Shown piece after piece: positions 45,734 through 54,622 of a stretch of DNA of 64,000 bases. Source of the DNA: an uncultured Bacteroidota bacterium. Lineage in GTDB: Bacteria; Bacteroidota; Bacteroidia; Flavobacteriales; Flavobacteriaceae. Position 1 is the stretch's first letter. Every line of letters begins with the position of its first letter. The stretch is from positions 1 to 64,000 of the forward strand of contig CACHNE010000009.1 of assembly GCA_902581145.1 (NCBI GenBank), read 5' to 3'. The translations under genes and the position numbers were made by a program. The notes below the pieces were generated by a model. The model did no database searches, had not been told where the DNA came from, and worked only from the letters and a program-made list of their open reading frames with translations.

Positions 45734-47050
45734 CTAATTAAATGTTTTTTTGAATTTAATAATCAGAGGAATTGACCTTGCTAAAATCCATAATGTGAAG
45801 GCATAAAATATTCCGTGTAGACCTAAATCATAGTTGTCAAATAAAATAATAAAAGGAACAAAAACGATAAATGTTGAAAATAATAATACGTTTCTTAAAT
45901 CTTTCATCCATCCTAACCCTTTATAGATGCCATCAAAAATAAATGCAATTGAGCACAGAGGAAGCATTGCTAGTACGATCCAAAAAATGTTATAAAACTC
46001 TTGTAAAACAACAGGATCATTATTAAATATTCTTCCGAGAGGATAATAAAAGATAAATCCAATAATACACATAACAACTCCTATTTTAACCCCTATTTTA
46101 GTCAGATCACTTCCAAACTTTTTCAGTACATCGTATGACTTTTCACCAAATAATTTTCCAGATAAAATAGTCCCAGCACTTGAGTATCCATCTATAATAA
46201 AAGCAACAAGAAACCATAGGTTAATGGCTATGGTATATGCAGCAATAAACTCATCACCGTATTTTGTTGCAAATGCATTACAGAAATATAGTGTTACGTT
46301 TAACGACGCAGTCCTTATAACCAAATTGCCAAACATCTGCAAAAACGATTTTATTTTGGGGTTAAAGGGGAATCTTATCCTTAGTGTAATGTTGGTTTTT
46401 TTGTATAATAATATTACAGCAATAACAGCCATTGTTATTTGGGCAATTAAACTAGCATATGCAGCTCCTTTAATATACATTGGACTAATAAACCCATCTA
46501 TCCCATACACGAATATTATATCCAATACAATATTTAATGATGTTCCAATGATAGCAATTACCATTGGGTAAAAAGTGTTTTGTAACCCCCTGAATATTCC
46601 AAATATTCCAATAGTTAGTAAAGTGAAGGGAAGCCCCCATACTCTAATGTTAAAATAGTCAACACTGAATTGAAGAAGATCACCACTTGCATTATAAAAT
46701 TTGAATAGACTCTCAGAATTGAAGAATGTTAGCAATATAATTAGAAAGCTGCTGGATATGATAATTAAAATTCCTTGTGCAGGAAGCGTTTCAACATCCT
46801 TTAAATTTTTTTGACCAAGAGCCTGTGCAATAATTGAAGCTATTACGCTTCTAGTTTGTCCAAAAACCCAAATTAACATTGAAATAAAACTACCCACAAT
46901 TCCAACCGCACCTAATGATATGGTTGCATTTTCTGGAATGTTTCCCACAATTATTGTATCAGTTATTGACAAAATAGGTTCTGCAATACCAGAAATTAAA
47001 GCAGGTATTGCTAGCTTTTGAATGTCAGAAATTTTAACTGATTTTGTCAA
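45734..47050 (-). CDS. MATE-family efflux transporter
   Basis: This 438-residue protein has about twelve membrane segments and the MATE opening IQKLAIPALISGIAEPILSITDTIIVG, followed by a duplicated second half (YTIAINLWFLVAF and DGYSSAGTILSGKLFG). MATE proteins export drugs or cationic compounds using an ion gradient. The start is TTG at 47050, overlapping the GNAT gene stop as TTGA, so translation is coupled. Confidence 0.93.
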   Translation of the reverse strand: MTKSVKISDIQKLAIPALISGIAEPILSITDTIIVGNIPENATISLGAVGIVGSFISMLIWVFGQTRSVIASIIAQALGQKNLKDVETLPAQGILIIISSSFLIILLTFFNSESLFKFYNASGDLLQFSVDYFNIRVWGLPFTLLTIGIFGIFRGLQNTFYPMVIAIIGTSLNIVLDIIFVYGIDGFISPMYIKGAAYASLIAQITMAVIAVILLYKKTNITLRIRFPFNPKIKSFLQMFGNLVIRTASLNVTLYFCNAFATKYGDEFIAAYTIAINLWFLVAFIIDGYSSAGTILSGKLFGEKSYDVLKKFGSDLTKIGVKIGVVMCIIGFIFYYPLGRIFNNDPVVLQEFYNIFWIVLAMLPLCSIAFIFDGIYKGLGWMKDLRNVLLFSTFIVFVPFIILFDNYDLGLHGIFYAFTLWILARSIPLIIKFKKTFN

Positions 47051-47547
47051 AGTATTAATTCATAACAATAAAAAGGAAATTCACTCTGCTTTGGAAAATA
47101 GATCGCTTCCAATTGCTCATAACCTCTTGATTCGTAAAATTTTAAGTTTCTTTTATTCACAGAAAATGTATCTAACCTGACAGATGCAAACTTTTTTTCT
47201 CTAGCATATTTTTCAGCGAAATCCATCAAGGTTTTTCCAATACCCTTTTTTTGAAAATCAGGATGAACTGCCAATCTGTGAATGTATAAATTATTATCAT
47301 TTTTAGTTTTCCATTTTACAGGCAAATAAACTTCATCCATATGCACACAAATAGAAATACATGCAACCACTTTACCATTAATGACATAAACGTATAATTC
47401 CTGATTTTCTGCGTCATTAATAAAAGAGCTTCTGTCAGGATAATGCTGATTCCATTGATAAATATCATTTTGAATCATGTTTAAGGCGCATGATTTTGTA
47501 ATATTTAAAATAGCATCTATTTCAGAAATTTCTCCCGCCCTTATCAT
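47047..47547 (-). CDS. GNAT-family N-acetyltransferase
   Basis: This 166-residue GNAT protein has the acetyl-CoA binding motif QKKGIGKTLMDFAEKYA after IHRLAVHPDF, and ends with a RNLKFYESRGYEQL helix-strand. The substrate is unknown. The ATG at 47547 is followed by a frame that overlaps the MATE start by 4 bases, which suggests a two-gene unit. A detoxification role with the exporter is possible but unproven. Confidence 0.9.
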   Translation of the reverse strand: MIRAGEISEIDAILNITKSCALNMIQNDIYQWNQHYPDRSSFINDAENQELYVYVINGKVVACISICVHMDEVYLPVKWKTKNDNNLYIHRLAVHPDFQKKGIGKTLMDFAEKYAREKKFASVRLDTFSVNKRNLKFYESRGYEQLEAIYFPKQSEFPFYCYELIL

Positions 47548-47637
47548 AACTAAGTGAATAAAAAAACAAATTTAAAATTAAAAGCTTTATAAAATCATCT
47601 AATTTTAGATAATACTAATATTTATTATCACATAATT

Positions 47638-48135
47638 ATGAGTCTATTTTTATCTGCGCTTTTAATTTTTGTTTTGAGGCTTATTGATCAATCACTAACA
47701 ACGGTCAGGGCTTTGGTGGTTACTAAAAAGCCAGTCCTTGGAGCATTTATTGGATTGGTTGAATCTGCAATTTGGATTCTAGCGGTATCACAAGTAATCA
47801 AAGATATAAACGACCCTTTTTTGATAGCGGCATATGCTTTTGGTTTTGCAGCTGGAACATTACTTGGAATTCAATTAGAAAAATTTATTGGTCTTGGTAG
47901 TGCTGTTGTTAGAGTTTTTACACCTTCAAAATCTGCAAATATTAGTAAGCCACTTAGAGATAAGGGTTTTATGGTTACTGATATTAAAGCAAAAGGTAGG
48001 GATGGTGCTGTAACAATTTCGTGGTGTATTGTGCCAAGAAGAAAACTTAGGAAGGTGCTCTCAATAATAAGATCCGTAAACCCTGATGCTTATGTTACCA
48101 CAGATTTTGCCAATCCAACATCATTAAGAAAGTAA
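47638..48135 (+). CDS. UPF0316 membrane protein (DUF2179/DUF5698)
   Basis: This 165-residue protein has three N-terminal membrane segments with FVLRLIDQSLTTVRALVVTKKP, a DUF5698 signature. A C-terminal DUF2179 domain follows, with GFMVTDIKAKGRDGAVTISWCIVPRR. UPF0316 proteins are widespread with unknown function. The DUF2179 fold is also found at the end of YitT proteins. The gene has its own ATG at 47638 and is convergent with the small membrane ORF. Confidence 0.88.
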   Translation: MSLFLSALLIFVLRLIDQSLTTVRALVVTKKPVLGAFIGLVESAIWILAVSQVIKDINDPFLIAAYAFGFAAGTLLGIQLEKFIGLGSAVVRVFTPSKSANISKPLRDKGFMVTDIKAKGRDGAVTISWCIVPRRKLRKVLSIIRSVNPDAYVTTDFANPTSLRK

Positions 48136-48140
48136 GTTGG

Positions 48141-48320
48141 TTAATAAAATTTAGATTTAAAAATTTTCAAAATAATTAGTAAAACAATTCCCGAGAGGAA
48201 TATTGAACTGCTATTTTCTGTGAGCAACTCAATAATAGATAATACCCCACCAAGAATGATTAAAAAAACGGAAAGATTAAAAAGTTTTCTATAATTATTT
48301 TGATTCCAGAAACCGTTCAT
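48141..48320 (-). CDS. Small membrane protein, 59 residues
   Basis: On the minus strand an ATG at 48320 opens a 59-codon frame ending TAA at 48141. The product starts MNGFWNQNNYRKLFNL, then has two hydrophobic stretches (VFLIILGGVLSIIELL and IFLSGIVLLIILKIF) and a basic tail. The ATG is only 4 bases after the stop of the T9SS protein gene, so it would be read from the same transcript. It is too short for the usual length threshold. The function is unknown. Confidence 0.6.
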   Translation of the reverse strand: MNGFWNQNNYRKLFNLSVFLIILGGVLSIIELLTENSSSIFLSGIVLLIILKIFKSKFY

Positions 48321-48324
48321 TTGA

Positions 48325-49629
48325 TTATTTTTTTATGACCTTGAATGTACTGCTTTGACTACCTTTTGTAAGAGTCAAAAAGTACGTTCCTTTTTCAAAA
48401 CTCGAAAGGTTAATTTCTTCCACTCCAATCTCTTTAAAAATTTCTTTACCAAGAATATCGTTAATAATAATAGTCTCATCTCCTTCAATACCAATAAGAT
48501 TTATCACATCAATAAAAGGATTTGGATAAACCTTATAAGACGTGAACAAATTATCATCAACATTTAATGGAGATCCAAATGAAACATTATCAAAGTAGTA
48601 AACTATATTTTCATTTCCTGATGATCCAAAATTGAAAAATATGGAAGCCATATCAAACACAAAATCTGTGTTGAGGGCTGCTGTTCCCTCTGACTCGTTT
48701 GAAAAATCAAACTCCATAGTTTCCCATTCCCCAGCAACTGTCGTGTAGGTGTCTGTCTCAACTGATTGAGTTGGGTCCAGTGAATTTTCGATTTTTAATT
48801 TTATAGGAATTCCAGTTTGTGTTGTACCTGAAACATAAACATGTACAAACATTTTTGTGTCAGTATTGGTGATCGGAATATCGTTTAAAAACCCAGCACC
48901 AGAACCGATTGTAACTCCAGCCCATATTTCAGCACCACTATTCTTTTCTACCCTTGCGTAATTGCCGTCAACCGTTTCTAAAATTGTTGAAGGACCATTT
49001 CCTCCGAAGTCTGTCAGCACATAATATACACTTGGATCTTCAAAGGTAACTGGTAAATCCATTTGGCTAAGATCCCCGCTTGGATCAGTTTGATAAATAT
49101 CATCATAATAAAATGTAGAGTCAGCAGTACCGTCACCAACATTTCCAAAATCAAACATTAACACAAGCTTTCTATATGTGTTTGAGGGTTCTCCTGAAAA
49201 ATCCCAGGATAGTATTTCCCATTCGTTAGTCTTTGTAGTATAGGCATCTCTTTCTGTTGCAGGTTCAGATGGAAATTCACCTACATCACCCTCGATTTTA
49301 AACTTAACCATTAGGCCTGGATAAGGAGATAGAACATTCATGTTCAGTGTTGTGTTACTAGAAAAATCCAAATAACTATCAAGTTCAATATAGGTCCCAG
49401 CCCAAATGTCTCCTTCGTCTCTTATGATAACTCCAACATATTCACTTGGATTATCATCGTCAATTTGAGGATTATATACAACATAACCTGAGCCACCGTT
49501 GAAGTGAATAATGTCACTGTTTGCGATTTGTTCATCCTCAAAATTTATAGGAAGCTCAATTTGTCCAAAAATCGAGCTTGAAATAAAAATAAGTGTCAAT
49601 GAAATTGTGTATATAAAGTTACTTTTCAT
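48325..49629 (-). CDS. T9SS surface protein with two tandem beta-sandwich domains
   Basis: This 434-residue protein has a signal peptide (ending SSSIFGQ), two similar beta-sandwich units (about residues 25-170 and 190-350) and a T9SS sorting domain with VYPNPFIDVINL and a terminal TFKVIKK. The units begin LPINFEDEQIANSD and LPVTFEDPSVYYVL. Each has a TDTYTT or KTNEW segment and a YYDDIYQ or YFDNVSFG strand, the form of carbohydrate-binding modules. It is divergent from SusC across 228 bases and is therefore probably the PUL's surface glycan-binding protein. Direct glycan binding is inferred, not shown. Confidence 0.8.
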   Translation of the reverse strand: MKSNFIYTISLTLIFISSSIFGQIELPINFEDEQIANSDIIHFNGGSGYVVYNPQIDDDNPSEYVGVIIRDEGDIWAGTYIELDSYLDFSSNTTLNMNVLSPYPGLMVKFKIEGDVGEFPSEPATERDAYTTKTNEWEILSWDFSGEPSNTYRKLVLMFDFGNVGDGTADSTFYYDDIYQTDPSGDLSQMDLPVTFEDPSVYYVLTDFGGNGPSTILETVDGNYARVEKNSGAEIWAGVTIGSGAGFLNDIPITNTDTKMFVHVYVSGTTQTGIPIKLKIENSLDPTQSVETDTYTTVAGEWETMEFDFSNESEGTAALNTDFVFDMASIFFNFGSSGNENIVYYFDNVSFGSPLNVDDNLFTSYKVYPNPFIDVINLIGIEGDETIIINDILGKEIFKEIGVEEINLSSFEKGTYFLTLTKGSQSSTFKVIKK

Positions 49630-49776
49630 GATCAGATTTCGGATTAGTTTAACAGCGTTTAAATTACTATGCTTGCGACGTAAATATAAAATCTAAAATC
49701 GTAAAATTTAGTTAAAAAACTTATAAATTAATCAAAGTCTAACGGGGTTATTTATTAAATATGTAAAAATTCAAGG

Positions 49777-49791
49777 TATTATTTAATAATA
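49777..49791. promoter_or_regulatory. 15-base AT palindrome upstream of SusC
   Basis: TATTATTTAATAATA is a perfect palindrome around one central base, with 7-base arms. It lies 66 bases before the SusC ATG in the 228-base region shared with the divergent T9SS protein gene. It could be an operator, but AT-rich DNA gives such palindromes by chance. No clear TTG-N19-TAnnTTTG promoter was found in this region. Confidence 0.25.
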
Positions 49792-49857
49792 TCTTTTCTA
49801 AACCAACCTATAATGTTATATTTATTATTATAAATTTTAATCAGAAATAAGCTAATC

Positions 49858-52800
49858 ATGAAAAAACTACTTGCATTATTTATTTTATTTCCAATATTTG
49901 TTTTCTCTCAAACGAAAACGATTTCGGGAACTATTAATGATGAAAATAGCCTTCCGCTTGTGGGAGTTAACATCACAGTTCAGAATTCAAATCTTGGAGC
50001 CTTAACAGATTTTGATGGGAATTTTTCTATTACAATTCCTTCAGACAAACCTAAGGTTTTAATATTTTCTTATTTAGGCTATACAACTCAGGAAGTTGAT
50101 GTTTCATCATCAGACAATATTTCCATTATGATGATACCAGATCTTGAGCAACTTGAAGAAGTTGTTGTTGTTGGGTATGGTTCATTATTAAAAAAGGATT
50201 TAACAGGTTCGCTATCACAAGTTGAAGTTGATGAAGAAGTTGCCAATCAATCAAACTCTATTGATCAGCTATTACAGGGTAGAGCTGCAGGAGTACAGGT
50301 AATTCAAAATGGGGGAACTCCAGGAGCTGGAATCAGTGTAAAAATTAGAGGAACCAATAGTTTAAGAGGAAATAACGAGCCTCTTTACGTTGTTGATGGT
50401 GTAATTATTTCTTCGGCAGGTGAAGATGTTTTACCAGCTGGGGTTGGTAATTCTGGTCAAGAAAGTCAAAATGGCTTAAATGGAATCAACCCAAGAGACA
50501 TTGAAAGTATACAGGTTCTGAAAGATGCATCGGCTACTGCTATTTATGGATCTAGAGGCGCTAATGGAGTGGTTGTTATAACAACGAAAAAAGGTAAGAG
50601 TGGCAAGGTTAATATTGAAGCGTTTAGTAATACTTCTGTTAGAGTTATTTCAAAAACATATGATGTTTTAGATCCTTATGGTTATGCTGCTTATGCTAAT
50701 GAAGTAAATGCTAACAATGGCATCATACCAAGATACATTATAGACGATTACGCTATCTATGGAGTTGATATAACTACTGGAGAAATAACCGGGGTTCCGG
50801 CAAGATCTTACAATTGGCAAGATGAAATTTACAGTAGTGGTATCAGCAGAAAAGTTGGAGGGTCTGTTTCAGGTGGAACCGATAATGGGAATTATTATAT
50901 ATCTGCTGGATTTGATGATCAAGCAGGTGTAGTTCCAACCTCAACATTTAAAAGTGGTGATTTAAGAATTAATCTTAATCAGGACCTTAATGATAAGCTT
51001 ATACTTGAGGCAAGAATGAGTGGATATCTAAGCTCAACAAACTTTGCCGAAAGTGGTGACTTAATCGGAGGCTCAAATCAAAGTTTTATCAAAAACCTTA
51101 TTTCTTTTAGACCTATTATTACTGAAGAATTTGAGGATTTTGGTGAAGATTTAGACCTTTCAAATCCATATTCCTGGATAAACGATTTTGAGGACATTTC
51201 AAAAGAAAGTAGATACATCGGTAACATTGGACTTACATATAAGTTACCTGTTCAAGGCCTTAGATATCAAGTTAAGGTTGGCGGAAATATTAGAACCAAA
51301 GAAAGAAGAAGATTTTTTGGAACAACAACCTGGCTAGGTAATAATGCAAATGGAGCATTGCAAATCACAGGTTTAAACAACTCTTCTTTTCAAGTAAATA
51401 ATTTTTTAAGATTTAACAGAACATTAAAGCGTAAGCATAGAATTAATAGTGTTCTTGGTGTTACATATGATGTAAGAAAAGTCTCAAATAATATCTATGC
51501 AGTTGAAGATTTTGTAACAACGCAGTTTACTACACAAAACCCAGCGTTTGGACAAGTTATTACTAGACCGCTTACTTATATTAAAGGTGATCAGCAAATC
51601 TTTTCATTATTAGGTAGGTTCAATTATACTTATGATAATACATATATTTTGACTGCGACTTTTAGACGAGATGGGGTTTCAAAGTTTGCTCAAAATAATC
51701 GTTATGGATTTTTCCCCTCTTTTGCTTTAGCATGGAATGTTCATCAGAATAATGATTTAAAAATATTTGAAGAGCTTAAGTTAAGAGCTGGTTGGGGTCA
51801 AATTGGTAATCACGGAATTGGATCTTATGGTACACTATCTAATTATGGGGTTTCACCAAATTTGTATGGAAATCCAGATGGAGGTACAAACGTCCCTATT
51901 GCCTTGCAAAATGTTGCAAATCCTGACTTGACTTGGGAAACAACAGAGCAGTTAAATGTTGGAGCTGACTTTACAACAACTAACGGAAAAGTAAGTGGTA
52001 CAATTGACATTTACGAGAAAACAACAAAAGACTTATTACAAAATGTAAATATTCCAACATCCTCTGGTTTTTCAAATATTCTTGTAAATCGAGGTGAAAT
52101 TTCAAATAAAGGTCTGGAGATTTCCTTAGATACTGAGCTTGTATCTAGCAATGATTTCAATTTAACTTTTGGAGGTAATATTGGTTTTAATAAAACAAAA
52201 ATTACAAATTTATCAGCTCAGCCATTAGAAGAATTTTATATAGACGGTATTGCGGAGGAAAGAAGGTTTTATTTTGGCGCACAGGTGTCAAGAGGAAATA
52301 TATTTAAATACCCAGCAAATGTTTTTGTTGAAGGTGAAGAAACAAGTTTGTTTTATGGCTTAGAGACGGATGGAATATATCAAACAGGTGATGTGCTTCC
52401 TGATGTTTTTGGTTCTGCTGCTGTCCCAGGTGATGTCAAAATTGTTGATCAAAATGGAGATGGTATTATTGATTTAAATGACAGAACCTTTATTGGAAAT
52501 CCAAATCCTGATTTTATATATGGATTTAATTTCAATTTAAACTATAAAAGACTATCGGCCAGCATTTTATTTAATGGAGTTTACGGAAATGATATAGCAA
52601 ATGGTAATTTATTACAATTAGATAATGCAGAAGGACTTACATATTTAAATATTGCTCCAGATGCTTATTATAATGCATGGAGACCAGATGCTCAAACAAA
52701 CACTTATCCAAGAATTGGATATACGACTAATGGTCAACCAGCAATGACTGATAGAATTATAGAAGATGGAAGTTACTTAAGATTAAGTAACCTTACCGTA

Positions 52801-53007
52801 AGCTATGACTTTGATGTAAATAATAACGACTCAATAAGTAATTTAAAATTATTTATAGCAGGACAAAATCTACTTACATGGACTGATTATTCGGGATACG
52901 ACCCTGAAATATCAAGCTTTTTATATAATGGTTTAATCAATGGGGTTGACTGGAACGGAAGAGCAAATGCAAGAACATTTATATTGGGATTAAATGTTGG
53001 ATTTTAA
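49858..53007 (+). CDS. SusC/RagA-family TonB-linked outer-membrane transporter
   Basis: This 1049-residue protein has a signal peptide (residues 1-18, ending FSQ) and a carboxypeptidase-D-like domain (about 20-105). The TonB motif and plug follow, with EEVVVVGYGSLLKKDLTGS, LLQGRAAGVQVIQNGG and RGTNSLRGNNEPLYVVDG. The SusC signature AIYGSRGANGVVVITTKKGK is present, followed by a barrel ending TFILGLNVGF. SusC proteins import oligosaccharides across the outer membrane together with SusD lids. The susD gene starts 28 bases after this gene. The downstream sulfatases suggest a sulfated glycan. Confidence 0.96.
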   Translation: MKKLLALFILFPIFVFSQTKTISGTINDENSLPLVGVNITVQNSNLGALTDFDGNFSITIPSDKPKVLIFSYLGYTTQEVDVSSSDNISIMMIPDLEQLEEVVVVGYGSLLKKDLTGSLSQVEVDEEVANQSNSIDQLLQGRAAGVQVIQNGGTPGAGISVKIRGTNSLRGNNEPLYVVDGVIISSAGEDVLPAGVGNSGQESQNGLNGINPRDIESIQVLKDASATAIYGSRGANGVVVITTKKGKSGKVNIEAFSNTSVRVISKTYDVLDPYGYAAYANEVNANNGIIPRYIIDDYAIYGVDITTGEITGVPARSYNWQDEIYSSGISRKVGGSVSGGTDNGNYYISAGFDDQAGVVPTSTFKSGDLRINLNQDLNDKLILEARMSGYLSSTNFAESGDLIGGSNQSFIKNLISFRPIITEEFEDFGEDLDLSNPYSWINDFEDISKESRYIGNIGLTYKLPVQGLRYQVKVGGNIRTKERRRFFGTTTWLGNNANGALQITGLNNSSFQVNNFLRFNRTLKRKHRINSVLGVTYDVRKVSNNIYAVEDFVTTQFTTQNPAFGQVITRPLTYIKGDQQIFSLLGRFNYTYDNTYILTATFRRDGVSKFAQNNRYGFFPSFALAWNVHQNNDLKIFEELKLRAGWGQIGNHGIGSYGTLSNYGVSPNLYGNPDGGTNVPIALQNVANPDLTWETTEQLNVGADFTTTNGKVSGTIDIYEKTTKDLLQNVNIPTSSGFSNILVNRGEISNKGLEISLDTELVSSNDFNLTFGGNIGFNKTKITNLSAQPLEEFYIDGIAEERRFYFGAQVSRGNIFKYPANVFVEGEETSLFYGLETDGIYQTGDVLPDVFGSAAVPGDVKIVDQNGDGIIDLNDRTFIGNPNPDFIYGFNFNLNYKRLSASILFNGVYGNDIANGNLLQLDNAEGLTYLNIAPDAYYNAWRPDAQTNTYPRIGYTTNGQPAMTDRIIEDGSYLRLSNLTVSYDFDVNNNDSISNLKLFIAGQNLLTWTDYSGYDPEISSFLYNGLINGVDWNGRANARTFILGLNVGF

Positions 53008-53035
53008 ACAATTAAAAAAACTAAATTCTTTAATT

Positions 53036-54559
53036 ATGAAAAATTTTAAAATAATATTATTAGCTATAATTGGGATATTTTCAATGTCATGTGACCTTGA
53101 TGAAGATCCAATATTTTTGGATTCTCAAGCAGTTTACACTGATATAAATGTTGCGAAAGGCGCATTAGATGGAATTTATCAGGGATTAACTAGCTATGGA
53201 GCTCAGGAACAAAGACTTTTTGCACTTGCAGGTTATTCTGGATTATTTACCGCAGGTAAAAACGGGGGTAACAACGTCAATAATGTAAACAATGCAAACT
53301 TATTTTCTTTAAAACCAACTTATGATATTGATTCTGAGAATATGTGGGGTGGATTATACAGGGTTATTGCCAGGTGTAATGGAGCTATAGAAAATGTTTT
53401 AACAGTCTTAGAGCCATCATCATCTGATGAATCAGGGTTTAATGACATCGCTGGCCAAGCATACTTTGTTAGAGCATGGTCATATTTTTCTTTAACTAGA
53501 TTATGGGGGGATATACCTCTTTGGCTATCATTACCGAACAATGAAAACTTGCATTTAGCAACGTCACCTTCAAAGGATATTTATGCACAAATAATTGCTG
53601 ATGCTGAAATGGCAATCTCTCTGATGAATGGCAATTTTGGAACTGGATATCCTAGGCAGTATGCTGCTAATATGTTACTTGCAAAAGTTTATATGACCCT
53701 AGCTACTAATCCAGATTTAAGAGCTGACGGATTAAGTGAAATGGATTACTGGCAATTAGCTTACGAACAAGCTATGCAGGTTTATGGTCAATACAGTTTA
53801 GTTGCTGATTACAGCAGTTTATTTACTGATACTAATGAAAACTCATCTGAATCTATTTGGGAATTACAAATAAGTCAAGACGCTGCAAACTCACAAATGG
53901 GAAGAAATTTTACCCCATGGAAATATAAACTTGGCCAACATTTTGGATGGTTAAGGGTTAGTGCAGATGTTTATAATCATCACACATCAACCTATCCAAA
54001 TGACCCGAGGCTTGAGGGAACCTACTTACATAGTTATAATAGAGCGGATAACGGAAATTTAGTTACTGTTTACCCTTCTAATCCTAACAGGCCAAACTTT
54101 TCCAAAGCACACCCATATTTCTTCAAATTCACGGAGAAAGATACTCAGCATAGTAATCAATACGGAGACCAGAACGTAATTATTTACAGATATGGCGAAT
54201 TATTAATAATGCTTGCTGAAATATCAAATGAATTAGACAATGGTCAACAATTAGGATTTATAACTGAACTATTAAGTAGAGTTGGGATGAGTCCTCAAGC
54301 AGATTATTTTGGAACTCAAGCTGAATTTAGAGATGCAATTATGTATGAGTATAGATTTGAAATGTTAGGTGAAGGAGAGGATGCGCATAACAACAGAAGG
54401 AGAGGATTTGATTACTTTTTAAATAAGACAATTTTATTTCACAATAATAACCCTATTCATAATCCTGCAGTAGATCTTACTTTGAGCACGGATGAGTCTC
54501 AAGTAATGTCATTGCCAATTCCGTTAATTGAAATCAATACTAATGATTTAATTGACTAA
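53036..54559 (+). CDS. SusD/RagB-family glycan-binding lipoprotein
   Basis: This 507-residue protein has a lipoprotein signal (GIFSMSCDLDEDP, lipobox Cys at about residue 19) and the SusD fold. The helical TPR part includes LTSYGAQEQRLF, GQAYFVRAWSYFSLTRLWGDIPL and a C-terminal RYGELLIMLAE with YEYRFEMLGEG. It sits on SusC as a lid that captures glycans. The ATG at 53036 gives the signal peptide; a longer frame from 52994 overlaps SusC and lacks one. A strong hairpin follows the stop, before the hydrolase gene. Confidence 0.95.
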   Translation: MKNFKIILLAIIGIFSMSCDLDEDPIFLDSQAVYTDINVAKGALDGIYQGLTSYGAQEQRLFALAGYSGLFTAGKNGGNNVNNVNNANLFSLKPTYDIDSENMWGGLYRVIARCNGAIENVLTVLEPSSSDESGFNDIAGQAYFVRAWSYFSLTRLWGDIPLWLSLPNNENLHLATSPSKDIYAQIIADAEMAISLMNGNFGTGYPRQYAANMLLAKVYMTLATNPDLRADGLSEMDYWQLAYEQAMQVYGQYSLVADYSSLFTDTNENSSESIWELQISQDAANSQMGRNFTPWKYKLGQHFGWLRVSADVYNHHTSTYPNDPRLEGTYLHSYNRADNGNLVTVYPSNPNRPNFSKAHPYFFKFTEKDTQHSNQYGDQNVIIYRYGELLIMLAEISNELDNGQQLGFITELLSRVGMSPQADYFGTQAEFRDAIMYEYRFEMLGEGEDAHNNRRRGFDYFLNKTILFHNNNPIHNPAVDLTLSTDESQVMSLPIPLIEINTNDLID

Positions 54560-54576
54560 AAATTTAAACTTATATA

Positions 54577-54617
54577 TGCTGCCATTAATTGTGATATTAG
54601 TGGTAGCATTTTATTTT
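54577..54617 (+). terminator. Hairpin with T-rich tail between susD and the hydrolase gene
   Basis: TGCTGCCATTAAT (54577-54589) pairs with ATTAGTGGTAGCA (54596-54608) through 13 pairs with two G-T wobbles and a 6-base loop. It is followed by TTTTATTTT. It is an intrinsic terminator by structure, but the enzyme genes continue on the same strand 15 bases later. It is therefore probably a partial terminator or RNA-stabilizing hairpin that sets more SusCD than enzyme. Confidence 0.7.
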
Positions 54618-54622
54618 AAAAA

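Noticed and set aside
52994-53035. Longer start for SusD
   Set aside because: It overlaps SusC and has no signal peptide; the ATG at 53036 gives the lipobox.
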